Notes: a model not told the origin generated them from the sequence alone. Positions 8,763 through 26,489 are shown, counted from the first letter of the stretch. The stretch is DNA of 64,000 nucleotides from Acidisarcina polymorpha (GCF_003330725.1 NZ_CP030840.1:4092001-4156000), one strand, 5' to 3'. Made by a program: numbers and translations.

Positions 8763-8797
8763 AGCTGAGAGCTAGTAGCTAAAAGCCAGAGGCTATT
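8763..8797 (+). repeat. period-7 AGCTNNN repeat before rplJ
   Basis: Five consecutive heptads start at 8763: AGCTGAG, AGCTAGT, AGCTAAA, then degenerate AGCCAGA and GGCTATT. They end directly at the rplJ ATG and include its weak ribosome binding site (CAGAGG). Upstream, CTAGCGCTAGCCGCTAGC (8687-8704) looks like another degraded block. Similar blocks precede rpoC. Confidence 0.7.
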
Positions 8798-8798
8798 T

Positions 8799-9632
8799 AT
8801 GGCATTGACCAAAGTAAAGAAGGCGGAGAAAGTCGCCCAGCTCGCCAAAGAGCTGGAAGGCTCGACCAGTGCGATCGTAGGCACCTTCGCCAAGTTGACT
8901 GTAGCGCAGGATTATTCCTTGCGCGGCGTCGTGCGCAATGCGGGCGGCCGTTATCGCGTACTCAAGAACAAGCTGGCTGCGCGTGCGTCGCAGGGAACCG
9001 GCGTCGAGGCAGCGCTCCAGGGGCTTAAGGGCGTCTCGTCGGTCGCTTACACCTCCGGCGACCCGGTTGCACTCGCGAAGGCGCTTTCCGCCTGGGTTAA
9101 AGACAACGCTGAATTCACTTTCAAGCTGGGCATTGTTGAAGGCAAGGTCATTACCGTTGAAGAGGTTGGTCAACTGGCGACCATGCCGGGTAAGGAAGAG
9201 ATTTATGCCAAGCTGCTCTTCCTGATTCAGTCTCCTGCCCAGCGTCTGGCAACGGTGCTCAATGCCACCGGTCGCGACCTCGCCGTCGTGCTGAACCAGG
9301 GCGTCGAAAAGGAGAAGTTTGCGGGCAAAGCGGCTCCGGCTGCCGCCAAGGCAGAGGCTTCGGCAGTGGAAGCTGCTCCGGCGCCGGCGGCAGCAACCGA
9401 AGCTCCTGCTCCGGCAGAGGCAGAGTCGACTCCTGTGGTTGAAGCTGCGGCGCCTCCAATCGAAGTGGCTCCCCCAGTTGAGGCTGCTCCTCAAGCCGAA
9501 TCCCGCCCGGATGGCCCCTCCGCCAACGAGCAGGCAGCCAGCGAAGACCCGGTTGAAGGCAAAGTGGAAGCAGTGGCCGAGACTCAGAATCCAGAGACGG
9601 CGGCTGCCGCGCCAGAAGCGCCAGCCAGCTAA
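8799..9632 (+). CDS. rplJ: 50S ribosomal protein L10 with long Ala/Pro/Glu tail
   Basis: Anchors the L7/L12 stalk to 23S rRNA. Residues 1-165 are a normal L10: N-terminal LAKELEGSTSAIVGTFAKLT, then FKLGIVEGKVITVEEV and the C-terminal helix PAQRLATVLNATGRDLAVVL that binds L7/L12 dimers. After about residue 167 comes a tail of roughly 110 residues made almost only of Ala, Pro, Glu and Val. The protein therefore reaches 277 residues against the usual 165-175. The tail follows the L12-binding helix, so it would extend from the flexible stalk base. The codon pattern shows no frameshift. The ATG lies directly after AGCT heptad repeats. Confidence 0.95.
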   Translation: MALTKVKKAEKVAQLAKELEGSTSAIVGTFAKLTVAQDYSLRGVVRNAGGRYRVLKNKLAARASQGTGVEAALQGLKGVSSVAYTSGDPVALAKALSAWVKDNAEFTFKLGIVEGKVITVEEVGQLATMPGKEEIYAKLLFLIQSPAQRLATVLNATGRDLAVVLNQGVEKEKFAGKAAPAAAKAEASAVEAAPAPAAATEAPAPAEAESTPVVEAAAPPIEVAPPVEAAPQAESRPDGPSANEQAASEDPVEGKVEAVAETQNPETAAAAPEAPAS

Positions 9633-9827
9633 GGATTAGAAGTGGCGGCGCAGTATGGCCGCTTAGTGAAGTTTCGCGGCGGAAACCAATGAGGGGTGCT
9701 GGTCTGGGCACAACGGAAACCTCAAAGGGCTATGCGGCAACCGGAGCGCGGAAGTTCTCCGGATCGATGGGCAAAGTTGGATTGACAGGTTTCAGGTAAG
9801 AACAAATTTCAGGTAGTGGAGAGAATC

Positions 9828-10205
9828 ATGGCGGATCTGCAGCAGTTGGAAGATCAGTTAGTCGGGCTTAGCCTGTTGGACGCGGCGGCCCTGGTCAAGA
9901 AGCTTGAGGAGCGTCTCGGCGTCTCCGCGGCAGCAGCGGCTCCGGTCGCCGTAGCCGGCGGGGGTGGAGCGGCGGCGGCAGCGCCAGTCGAAGAGCAGAC
10001 CGAGTTCACCGTCATTCTTAAGGATGCCGGAGCGAACAAGATTGGCACCATCAAGGCCGTCCGCGAAGTGACCTCGCTCGGATTGAAGGAAGCCAAGGAT
10101 CTGGTCGATGGAGCACCTAAGCCGTTGAAGGAAAACATCAGCAAGGAAGAGGCTGAGACCATCAAGAAGAAGTTTGATGGCGTGGCCACCGTCGAAATCA
10201 AGTAA
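9828..10205 (+). CDS. rplL: 50S ribosomal protein L7/L12
   Basis: Stalk protein that recruits translation factors. The 125-residue protein has the dimerisation N-terminus ([20 protein letters not shown]), an Ala/Gly-rich hinge (about residues 38-55) and the C-terminal globular domain [20 protein letters not shown] with [20 protein letters not shown] at 9817-9822 precedes the ATG at 9828; an in-frame GTG at 9816 lies over that site and is unlikely. Followed by an attenuator-like hairpin at 10247-10309, as expected where stalk protein must be made in excess of RNA polymerase. Confidence 0.97.
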   Translation: MADLQQLEDQLVGLSLLDAAALVKKLEERLGVSAAAAAPVAVAGGGGAAAAAPVEEQTEFTVILKDAGANKIGTIKAVREVTSLGLKEAKDLVDGAPKPLKENISKEEAETIKKKFDGVATVEIK

Positions 10206-10246
10206 TGGCTGTTGCGAAAATCTAAGGTTGTCAACAAGGCAAGTTG

Positions 10247-10309
10247 CATGCCAAACCAGAACGCGCTATCCTAACGGATGTGCGTTCTGGCTGGCATGGT
10301 CGTCTTTTT
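10247..10309 (+). terminator. rplL-rpoB transcription attenuator
   Basis: A long hairpin forms from nested perfect arms: CATGCC/GGCATG (10247-10252 with 10293-10298), CCAGAACGC/GCGTTCTGG (10256-10264 with 10282-10290) and ATCC/GGAT, with a TAAC loop. Only small symmetric bulges separate them. Six bases later comes a run of five T (10305-10309). It sits 42 bp after rplL and 560 bp before rpoB. E. coli has an attenuator at the same place in the operon. Confidence 0.85.
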
Positions 10310-10866
10310 AATCGGCATAAAGTAGTTCTTCGGTCTTCACGGCGCAATGGCGCCAGGTTTTTACTGGGTGGGCGGCCCGCTAAAGACCTTCACTCGCCAG
10401 CAGCACGGGGCGCAGACGTCAGGCAGGATTCGGACAAGCTGTTATTGAAAAGTGCACAAGTCGAATGTGGCGCTCGCGAGACTTCCTGTCTCCGCGAGCG
10501 ATTTGCTTGTTTATCGACACATTCGGCAACTGTCGTGAGTGTGGCCGAGGCTTGCGGTCGGACCGCTCGAATACTTCGCAGTATCGCGTGACTTTGATCT
10601 TTAATCAGCGGCGTCTTCTCTCCCATCGCTCTTCGATGCGGCAGGGTGAGCGTCCAGTGTCGCAGTAAACGTAGTCTGTCTCGCGGGATGCACCATCTGC
10701 GAGGCTGACTACTCGGTAGAAAGCGCTATGTCTCCATTCGATCGAGGCGGATGGGGACACTTAGAGCGTATCGCCACAACAATGGATCTCCGCGCGGCCC
10801 GGGCGGCGGTTCCCTTTTCCGGTCAGTTCTCCGGAACCTCGCGTTTACGGGCCATAGGAGTGATGC
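10310..10866 (+). other. long rpoB 5' region
   Basis: Between the attenuator and rpoB lie over 550 bp without a convincing gene. The longest open frame (10244-10591) has no homology that I recognise, has no ribosome binding site and overlaps the attenuator. A hairpin with arms GGTTCC/GGAACC (10808-10813 with 10833-10838) lies close to the rpoB ribosome binding site (ATAGGAG). No clear promoter was found, so rpoBC probably relies on read-through. Confidence 0.5.
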
Positions 10867-15345
<4,479 letters not shown>

Positions 15346-15362
15346 AACTGCTTTAGCCGCAC

Positions 15363-15397
15363 AGCTCGCAGTTTTTAGCTGGGAGCTGAGCGGCAAA
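15363..15397 (+). repeat. AGCT heptad block after rpoB
   Basis: Consecutive seven-base units AGCTCGC, AGTTTTT, AGCTGGG, AGCTGAG and CGGCAAA lie 17 bp after the rpoB stop. The period is the same as in the block before rplJ and the second block at 15496-15530. Confidence 0.6.
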
Positions 15398-15495
15398 AGC
15401 GACAGGGAAGCATGGGGCTTGAGTCCCAAGCGCAACCTGAAGATGAAGACCGAGGCTGTCTATGCCCGGCCAAGTTTAGAAACAGTAGTAAACGC

Positions 15496-15530
15496 AGCTA
15501 AGAGCTCATAGCTAGAAGCTAAGAGCTAGC
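15496..15530 (+). repeat. perfect AGCTNNN heptad array before rpoC
   Basis: Five exact AGCTNNN units in tandem: AGCTAAG, AGCTCAT, AGCTAGA, AGCTAAG, AGCTAGC. The array ends four bases before the rpoC Shine-Dalgarno AGGAGG (15535-15540). AGCT is self-complementary, so units can pair with each other in RNA. Function unknown. Confidence 0.8.
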
Positions 15531-15546
15531 CGCCAGGAGGGTCGCC

Positions 15547-19737
<4,191 letters not shown>

Positions 19738-19777
19738 GACTGGCCGTCCAGGCAATCGCGCCTTTGGCGCAAAACTA

Positions 19778-19808
19778 AAGCCGTGGAGCAAAGCTCCACG
19801 GCTTTTTT
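19778..19808 (+). terminator. intrinsic terminator of rpoBC
   Basis: A perfect 12-bp stem (19778-19789 with 19793-19804) with an AAA loop runs into a stretch of six T. Confidence 0.95.
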
Positions 19809-19840
19809 GTTCTAGGAACTAAGCTCATCAACACAAATTT

Positions 19841-19870
19841 GTCATCCTGAGCAAAGCGAAGGATCTGCGG
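19841..19870 (+). repeat. dispersed REP-like repeat, copy 1
   Basis: The unit GTCATCCTGAG...CGAAGGATCTGCG has internal ATCCT/AGGAT dyad symmetry. A second, inverted copy is at 57302-57332. Both lie just downstream of a terminator of an essential operon. From memory, close variants are scattered widely through acidobacterial genomes. Confidence 0.8.
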
Positions 19871-19942
19871 TTAAGGATGACCGCATGATCACGGTGTGGT
19901 CGCAGCAATAAGGCTATTCTGTTACCAGGCAGAGTAGAGAAG

Positions 19943-21937
19943 ATGAGAGATCCTCTACCAGTAAGGATTGTAATGGCTATTAAGGCCTACTACCGTGCAC
20001 CTGTACCTAGCTTTCTGGATGATGATGTTGAGCGGATTCTCGGTGTCCTCACGTCCGCGCATCATCATGCATTGGAGGAGTCACAGCGTTGGGCTTGGCT
20101 TGAGCAGTTGCCGATCTTAAAGACGGCGTTTGCGGGGCATCCAGACGGATGGGTGTTTCTAGAACTATACATACCGAGAATGGGAAAGCGGGTCGACGCC
20201 GCTCTTATCGCACGGAACATCGTCTTCTTGATTGAGTTCAAAGTCGGAGCTAAGGAGCATAGCTTACACGCTCTTGATCAAGTACAAGACTACGCCCTTG
20301 ATCTCAAGAACTTTCATGAAGGTAGCCACGATGTTCCGATTGTTCCTATCCTGGTTTCTACAAAGGCTGAGTCAAAGCCGCTTCAGGAACTCAGATTTGC
20401 AGACGATCTTGTAGCCTTTGCAGTCGGAACAAATCGAGACGATCTTGGACCTTTGATCGATTTTGTTTGCGCTCGGCGAATCTTTCCAGCTTGGAATATT
20501 GAACTATGGATGACGCGAGGCTACAAGCCCACTCCCTCAATTGTCGAGGCAGCAGAGGTTCTTTATCGGACCCACAGTGTTACTGAGATATCTCGATCCG
20601 ACGCAGGAGCGATCAATCTTCGCGAGACTAACACTAGCGTAAGCACAGTCATCGATCGATCGCGGCTAGAAAAGTCAAAATCTATCTGCTTTGTGACTGG
20701 GGTGCCGGGATCCGGAAAGACATTAGCAGGATTAGATCTAGCGACACGACGCTCCCTTGAACATGTCGAAGAGCATGCCGTCTTTCTCTCTGGAAATGAT
20801 CCCCTCGTTGAGGTTCTGAGAGAAGCTCTGACGCGCGACAAGGCGAAACGCGAAGGTATATCCAAGAAAGAAGCAGAGCGCGAGGTTCGAAGCTTCATCC
20901 AGAATATCCGTCATTTCCGAGATGAATATGTGGGAAACGATTCGATCCCGACTGAGAAAGTGGTAGTCTTCGACGAAGCCCAACGTGCGTGGACCCGCGA
21001 GCAGGCAGCGAGCTTTATGCAACGCAAGCGTGGCCAAGCTAATTTCGACATGTCGGAGCCAGAATTCCTTCTGAGCGTGATGAATAGGCATGCGGATTGG
21101 TGCACGGTAGTTTGCTTGATCGGCGGTGGCCAGGAAATTAACACCGGTGAGGCGGGAATATCCGAATGGATCAGCGCCCTTGAAGTTCGCTTTCCAAGCT
21201 GGGAAGTCTACGTTTCTCCGCGAATCGTGCTCCCTGAGTACGGTTATCAAGGAGATATTGATGTTTTCTTGGCATCACCGCGCGTGCACAAGGACGAACG
21301 TCTTCACCTTGCCGTTTCTATGCGATCATTTCGGGCTGAGTCTCTTTCTGAATTTGTAGGCTACTTGATAGACAATCGGTCTGATGATGCGAGAACTACC
21401 TACGAGGTAATTCACAAAGACTACCCCATCTTCTTAACTCGAGATCTGGGTTCCGCACGGAATTGGCTGCGTAGCCATGCTCGGGGAACTGAGCGCTTTG
21501 GGCTCGTTGCATCTTCGGGTGCGCTGCGCTTAAGGCCAGAAGGCATTTTTGTCAAAGCAGATATAGAGCCGGCTAATTGGTTCTTGAATTCTAGTAGTGA
21601 CGTTCGATCTTCTTACTATTTGGAGGATGTAGCGAGCGAATTTGTAGTCCAGGGTCTTGAACTAGATTGGGCAGGAGTATGTTGGGACGGAGACTTTCAT
21701 CACAAGGGTACAGGCTGGGCCTGTCAGTCGTTCAAGGGCACAAAGTGGCAGTCGGTCAGCGTTGAGTCCAGACGACTCTACCTCAAGAACGCCTATCGCG
21801 TCCTCTTGACGCGCGCCCGACAAGGAATGGTTCTCTTTGTTCCGCGAGGCAGCACGGCAGATAGGACGCGCTCTCCGTGCTTCTACGACGGTACCTTTGA
21901 ATATCTACGCAATTGCGGAATTCCAGCTCTAGATTAG
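19943..21937 (+). CDS. PD-(D/E)XK nuclease fused to DUF2075 helicase
   Basis: A 664-residue two-part protein of the DUF2075 (schlafen-like P-loop) family. The N-terminal 200 residues look like a PD-(D/E)XK nuclease: RVDAALIARNIVFLIEFKVG supplies Asp85, Glu98 and Lys100, and FHEGSHDVPIVPILV follows. The C-terminal part is a superfamily-1-type helicase ATPase with Walker A GVPGSGKT (about residue 253), Walker B VVVFDEAQRAW (about 340) and a late VLLTRARQGMVLFV motif VI. Such proteins often sit in defence islands, but the substrate is not established. The start could also be the ATG at 19973, which has AAGGA upstream. Base use looks AT-richer than in the neighbouring operon, suggesting transfer. 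Confidence 0.8.
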   Translation: MRDPLPVRIVMAIKAYYRAPVPSFLDDDVERILGVLTSAHHHALEESQRWAWLEQLPILKTAFAGHPDGWVFLELYIPRMGKRVDAALIARNIVFLIEFKVGAKEHSLHALDQVQDYALDLKNFHEGSHDVPIVPILVSTKAESKPLQELRFADDLVAFAVGTNRDDLGPLIDFVCARRIFPAWNIELWMTRGYKPTPSIVEAAEVLYRTHSVTEISRSDAGAINLRETNTSVSTVIDRSRLEKSKSICFVTGVPGSGKTLAGLDLATRRSLEHVEEHAVFLSGNDPLVEVLREALTRDKAKREGISKKEAEREVRSFIQNIRHFRDEYVGNDSIPTEKVVVFDEAQRAWTREQAASFMQRKRGQANFDMSEPEFLLSVMNRHADWCTVVCLIGGGQEINTGEAGISEWISALEVRFPSWEVYVSPRIVLPEYGYQGDIDVFLASPRVHKDERLHLAVSMRSFRAESLSEFVGYLIDNRSDDARTTYEVIHKDYPIFLTRDLGSARNWLRSHARGTERFGLVASSGALRLRPEGIFVKADIEPANWFLNSSSDVRSSYYLEDVASEFVVQGLELDWAGVCWDGDFHHKGTGWACQSFKGTKWQSVSVESRRLYLKNAYRVLLTRARQGMVLFVPRGSTADRTRSPCFYDGTFEYLRNCGIPALD

Positions 21938-22052
21938 CGTGCCGCCTAGTGGCATCACCCAGATTGGCGGGTCGTCCACATCGGTTAAGTGGGCCAAGGA
22001 ACGCGGCTGGGTCAGTGGCCGAAAGGCCCGCAACCAACTCCTCTGGATCCTC

Positions 22053-22160
22053 ACCATTCTTCTTGCCCGAAAAGCCAGCCCCCGGAACGGTCTGACAGTC
22101 CAGACCGATCAGGCTCTTCTTAAATCTGCGTGGAACGCACTCGTCGAGCAACACCTTCAT
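22053..22160 (-). pseudogene. truncated DUF5615 PIN-like toxin
   Basis: The first 36 codons are a good DUF5615 start: MKVLLDECVPRRFKK with the acidic pair DE, then TVPGAGFSGKKNG. After GKKNG the normal continuation (a region with a second conserved Asp and a QQN motif) is missing. The frame drifts into unrelated sequence, staying open to 21783 inside the 3' end of the nuclease-helicase gene. The nuclease active site cannot be complete. Its start overlaps the stop of the DUF433 gene (ATGA), the usual arrangement of this toxin-antitoxin pair. Confidence 0.65.
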
Positions 22161-22381
22161 TGCAGCTGGCCGGCCAAGGACGCCTTAGCCAACTCCAAAG
22201 CGGCAATGGCCGCTTCATGGCTCACCGTAGGGAAGTCTTCTAAAAACTCGCTGAGCGGCTGACCGCCTTCGAGGTAATCCAGCAGCGCCTGAAAAGGAAC
22301 ACGAGTTCCGCGAAACACCGGAACCCCACCCAGTATCTCCGGGTCTCTCACAATGATCGAGTCTTCGGTCGATGTCTCCAT
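22157..22381 (-). CDS. DUF433 antitoxin-like protein
   Basis: A 74-residue protein with the whole DUF433 signature: IIVRDPEILGGVPVFRGTRV, then LLDYLEGGQPLSEFLEDFPTV and a C-terminal helix. DUF433 proteins are winged-helix antitoxins usually encoded just before a DUF5615 PIN-like toxin, overlapping it by 4 bp, exactly as here. Because the toxin gene is cut short, this antitoxin is probably an orphan. It may still repress its own promoter or cross-neutralise a related toxin elsewhere. No strong ribosome binding site is seen. Confidence 0.85.
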   Translation of the reverse strand: METSTEDSIIVRDPEILGGVPVFRGTRVPFQALLDYLEGGQPLSEFLEDFPTVSHEAAIAALELAKASLAGQLQ

Positions 22382-22503
22382 ACCAAGAAACTACCACGCC
22401 CAGGGACGCTCGGCCCATTCAAGCGCTCAGTTGGCTTGGGTGGGAGGATCAAATCTCCCGGCCTTCTTCAACCAAGCCGAGTATAGCCCTCAGGCCACTA
22501 ACC

Positions 22504-22932
22504 TTACTTACCCTTCCCTTGTTCTTCCACTCGTTTCTTAAACTCATCGACATCTAGAGTGGTTTGACTATGAAACGGCTTGTTCTTAGAGACAGACCAT
22601 AGTTCATTATTAGTTTGGTCGCGTACAGATAGAAGGATAGGGGTAGGGGACACATCGATATTGTTGCCTGGAGGGGTGGGTCTGCCAGCGGTGTCTGCCG
22701 TGAACCGAAGGACCAGATCGGCGTCCTTTGCTTCCTTCACGATTTTGAATCGTCCCCACTTACTTAATGCTTCGTAGGCTTTGTCGGTAATGTGGGAACT
22801 TCCCGTCTGATTGTCGATGTATACCGTTTTGGCCGCTGTCACGCTTGCCGGGAGTGGCGGATATTTGTCCGCCGCATACATCGGAGACACGACGAGAACG
22901 ATGGCAAGAGCGACTGTTTTTGCTGCCTTCAT
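22504..22932 (-). CDS. exported protein of unknown function
   Basis: A 142-residue protein with a clear signal peptide (Lys at 2 and 5, hydrophobic stretch 6-16, cleavage near MYAADK). The mature part has alternating strand-helix character: KTVYIDNQTGSSHITDKAYE, then GRFKIVKEAKDADLVLRFT. This suggests a small alpha/beta domain like those in DUF4136-type acidobacterial periplasmic proteins. I do not recognise a named family. It stands alone between the toxin-antitoxin remnant and a divergent small gene. Confidence 0.65.
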   Translation of the reverse strand: MKAAKTVALAIVLVVSPMYAADKYPPLPASVTAAKTVYIDNQTGSSHITDKAYEALSKWGRFKIVKEAKDADLVLRFTADTAGRPTPPGNNIDVSPTPILLSVRDQTNNELWSVSKNKPFHSQTTLDVDEFKKRVEEQGKGK

Positions 22933-23206
22933 GCAATCTTCCTTTGAGAACTAGAATTCACCGATCTGCGCAGCGCATTCAGTGTAACCAAACGGGCGGA
23001 CGTTGATGATTGCGGAGCCAATCGTCGAGGAACAGGAGTGGCCCGATGTGGGAACTTCATTCGGCCTACACCCTCAGCGACATAACCACGGAATAACTGT
23101 TCCAGCTCGTCGCCAGAGGGGCTTTGCGCATCCTAAAAAACAGCGACGTCCGCAACTCAAGGGAAGCAGTCGCCGCTCGATATCTCGATTTCCGACGAGG
23201 TGACAA

Positions 23207-23413
23207 ATGGCCAAACTATCCAGTGCTGAGAGAAAAGAGCTTCCGTCAAAGTCCTTTGCCGAACCAGAGAAACGGAAATATCCGATCGAAAATGAAGCGC
23301 ACGCCAGAAACGCCCTCGCTCGTGTCTCGCAATCTGGCACACCTGCTGAGAAAGCAAAGGTCAAGGCTGCGGTGAAGAAGAAATATCCGTCTATAGGCAG
23401 CGATAAGAAGTAG
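23207..23413 (+). CDS. small basic DUF6582-like protein
   Basis: A 68-residue Lys-rich protein. The pattern KLSSAERKELPSKSFAEPEK followed by KYPIENEAHARNALARVSQ matches small proteins common in actinobacteria, acidobacteria and phages (DUF6582 type), whose function is not known. GAGGTGAC precedes the ATG. About 270 bp upstream contain only short unconvincing frames. Confidence 0.65.
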   Translation: MAKLSSAERKELPSKSFAEPEKRKYPIENEAHARNALARVSQSGTPAEKAKVKAAVKKKYPSIGSDKK

Positions 23414-23568
23414 CAACGACAAAAAGTAATCTGGGCGGCCGCCGCCAAGTCCGATTACTGACCACTGCTCCGCATCGAATCAGTGTGGCAGTAGCACGGG
23501 CGCGGCGGTATCCGTTACACTCGTCGCTGCTATCCTGCGGTCGATCCGCAGCTGGCACAGCGACGCTC

Positions 23569-23958
23569 ATGAGCCGACCTCTCATCCAATCCATCTCTCC
23601 ATTCTTCATCGTCAGCAATGTCGACCAAACCATCACCTTCTACCGCGACAGGCTCGGGTTTGAGACGAGGCTCCAGCAGCCGGAACGAGATCCATTCTTC
23701 GCCCTAATCGGGCGCGATGGAGCTCAGTTCTTCGTCAAAGCCGAAAAAGACGTATTGCCAGTACCGAACCACATGCGTCATCGCCAATTGCGGTGGGATG
23801 CCTATGTCTACGCACCAGATCCGGATGCGTTGGCCGCCGAATTTGCCAATCGCGGCGCCACATTCAGTGAACCGCTCCAGGACACCCACGACGGTCTGCG
23901 CGGCTTCGAGATAAGCGACCCGGACGGTTACGTCTTGTTCTTCGGTCGACCAAAGTAA
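23569..23958 (+). CDS. VOC-superfamily (glyoxalase/bleomycin-resistance-like) protein
   Basis: A 129-residue single-domain member of the vicinal-oxygen-chelate superfamily. The two beta-alpha-beta-beta-beta units are visible: SISPFFIVSNVDQTITFYRD with GFETRL, then RWDAYVYAPDPDALAAEF and a terminal GFEISDPDGYVLFFGRP, where the conserved Glu is a metal ligand. Homologues act as dioxygenases, glyoxalases or drug-binding proteins; substrate cannot be inferred. The ATG at 23569 starts the domain; the longer frame to 23485 adds a basic, unconserved stretch. Confidence 0.8.
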   Translation: MSRPLIQSISPFFIVSNVDQTITFYRDRLGFETRLQQPERDPFFALIGRDGAQFFVKAEKDVLPVPNHMRHRQLRWDAYVYAPDPDALAAEFANRGATFSEPLQDTHDGLRGFEISDPDGYVLFFGRPK

Positions 23959-24018
23959 CAGCACACCAGGGCGAACAAACAGGTTGTCTCAAGGATTACG
24001 GGAGGCTGACTAAGGGGC

Positions 24019-24310
24019 TCACAGATAGCTAAGCCACCAATCTTTCCGCCGGGCTCGCAGGCGGCTGAACCACAGGCAGCTGGGATGGAGCAGCAGCACA
24101 AAGGCGATCCACAAGCAGTAAATACCAGGCAGGGAGAATCCCCAGTTGGGGGCCGATCTCCGAGCAGAGCTTGAGGACCGATAAAAAGACGCCAGTTTCT
24201 GTGGGTGGCGATGGAGAGCAGCAGCGCCGTTCCGTGGACAAGGTGGATGTGCTGCACATAATAGAAGAACGGTACGCGGCCATCCGCCGCATCGATAAAG
24301 AGGAAGTTCC
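24019..24310 (-). pseudogene. remnant of a heparan-alpha-glucosaminide acetyltransferase-like (DUF1624) membrane protein
   Basis: Two minus-strand frames together give the last hundred or so residues of a multi-pass membrane protein. One frame carries GRVPFFYYVQHIHLVHGTAL (from about 24290). After a frameshift near 24170, another carries WGFSLPGIYCLWIAFVLLL, then RARRKDWWLSYL and a TGA at 24019. This is the usual C-terminus of DUF1624/YeiB-like proteins in acidobacteria. The N-terminal two-thirds are absent, so the gene is dead. The family call is from memory. Confidence 0.65.
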
Positions 24311-24451
24311 GTCGGAGACCGGGCAATGCGGATGCTGTCAACGGCGGGAGGTGCAGCCATGATTCACCGGTTGATAGATGCGGTTGATTCTCCCGCCCAC
24401 GATACTTCAGGCGGCCGGGGACCTTCGCAAAGACTTTTCATAAACGCGCGA

Positions 24452-24486
24452 GAAAAAGACCCCGAAGCCTTTGCTCCAGGGTCTTT
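24452..24486 (-). terminator. terminator of the cytochrome c gene
   Basis: Perfect 8-bp arms (AAAGACCC at 24456-24463 with GGGTCTTT at 24479-24486) are followed, on the minus strand, by a run of T opposite 24453-24457. Confidence 0.8.
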
Positions 24487-24543
24487 GGATTTTGATTCTG
24501 TCGCACGACTCTACCGGGTAAACAGCGCGACATCTCTGAAAGG

Positions 24544-25236
24544 TCACTCTGTGGGGCAGTCGTTGTGCAGCGGGTTCGAGGGGTCCGGAGAACTCTCAAC
24601 ACACGGCACTGCGCTCAAATAATCGTAGATGGCATGCAAGTCATGATCGGTCATCTCGTGATAAGTAGGCCAAGGCATGATCTGAAGCAGCGAGCCGTCG
24701 AACGGAGGAGTGAGGCAATTGGTCGTGATAGTCGACGAGCAGTTCGGATGCAGGTGATCGTAATCCTTACCCGTCCTCATGATGGTAAGGAACTGTTCGA
24801 ATGTATGACCGCCCTCTGGTAGTCCGCTCTTGTCAGGGGTCAGATTGCGCGAGATGATGTCCGGAGAATCAGGCCCTTCGAGCTTGCCGAAGTCTCTGCC
24901 GCCCCCGAGGTAAGTTGCTGGATTGATCTTTGTAGGCTGATTGAAGTAGGGATTGCCGCCAGGCAAAAACTGGGTTTCTACACTGGCAGAGTGGCAATCG
25001 TTGCAACTCCCTACCGCATTGACCAGGTAGCTGCCCAATCCTACAGCCCTCCAGTTCTTTCCTTTCAAGTTAAGAGGAACCGGCGCAATTTCATAACCGC
25101 GCCGTATCTGCGCGTCTTCATTAGTCTGTCGATCATTTGCTTGGACGCGGTGGGAATTGTAGATCGTTGCGGTTGCGACGACGGCGACACCAATTACAAA
25201 GGCACCGAATCTTCGGGTGGCAGTCTGTTTCTTCAT
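24544..25236 (-). CDS. exported mono-haem cytochrome c
   Basis: A 230-residue periplasmic electron carrier. It has an N-terminal signal or anchor segment (residues 11-25 after KKQTATRRF). One haem-binding CNDCH lies at residues 78-82, and a late MPWPTYHEMTDHDLHAIYDYL (written here as two motifs, MPWPTYHEM and DLHAIYDYL) supplies the probable axial Met. Six further cysteines and a GGRDFG segment are typical of acidobacterial 'cytochrome c' proteins located beside dehydrogenases or alone. The start at 25236 follows GGAGGAG; an in-frame ATG at 25269 lacks one. No oxidoreductase partner is adjacent. Confidence 0.85.
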   Translation of the reverse strand: MKKQTATRRFGAFVIGVAVVATATIYNSHRVQANDRQTNEDAQIRRGYEIAPVPLNLKGKNWRAVGLGSYLVNAVGSCNDCHSASVETQFLPGGNPYFNQPTKINPATYLGGGRDFGKLEGPDSPDIISRNLTPDKSGLPEGGHTFEQFLTIMRTGKDYDHLHPNCSSTITTNCLTPPFDGSLLQIMPWPTYHEMTDHDLHAIYDYLSAVPCVESSPDPSNPLHNDCPTE

Positions 25237-25267
25237 GGTTGTTCTCCTCCGGACGCTTTCCGGACGC

Positions 25268-25302
25268 AAAAAGACCCGGGTTAGATACCCCCGGGCCCTT
25301 TG
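25268..25302 (-). terminator. terminator of metK
   Basis: Two CCCGGG blocks (25275-25280 and 25290-25295) pair, extended by G-C and G-U pairs, and are followed on the minus strand by TTTTT (25268-25272). Confidence 0.75.
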
Positions 25303-25319
25303 GTCTGGTACGAAGCTAA

Positions 25320-26489
<1,170 letters not shown>

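Noticed and set aside
10244-10591. 115-codon frame between rplL and rpoB
   Set aside because: Starts inside the attenuator hairpin, has no ribosome binding site and no similarity that I recognise.
23003-23203. 66-codon plus-strand frame before the DUF6582-like gene
   Set aside because: TTG start without ribosome binding site and no protein-like features.
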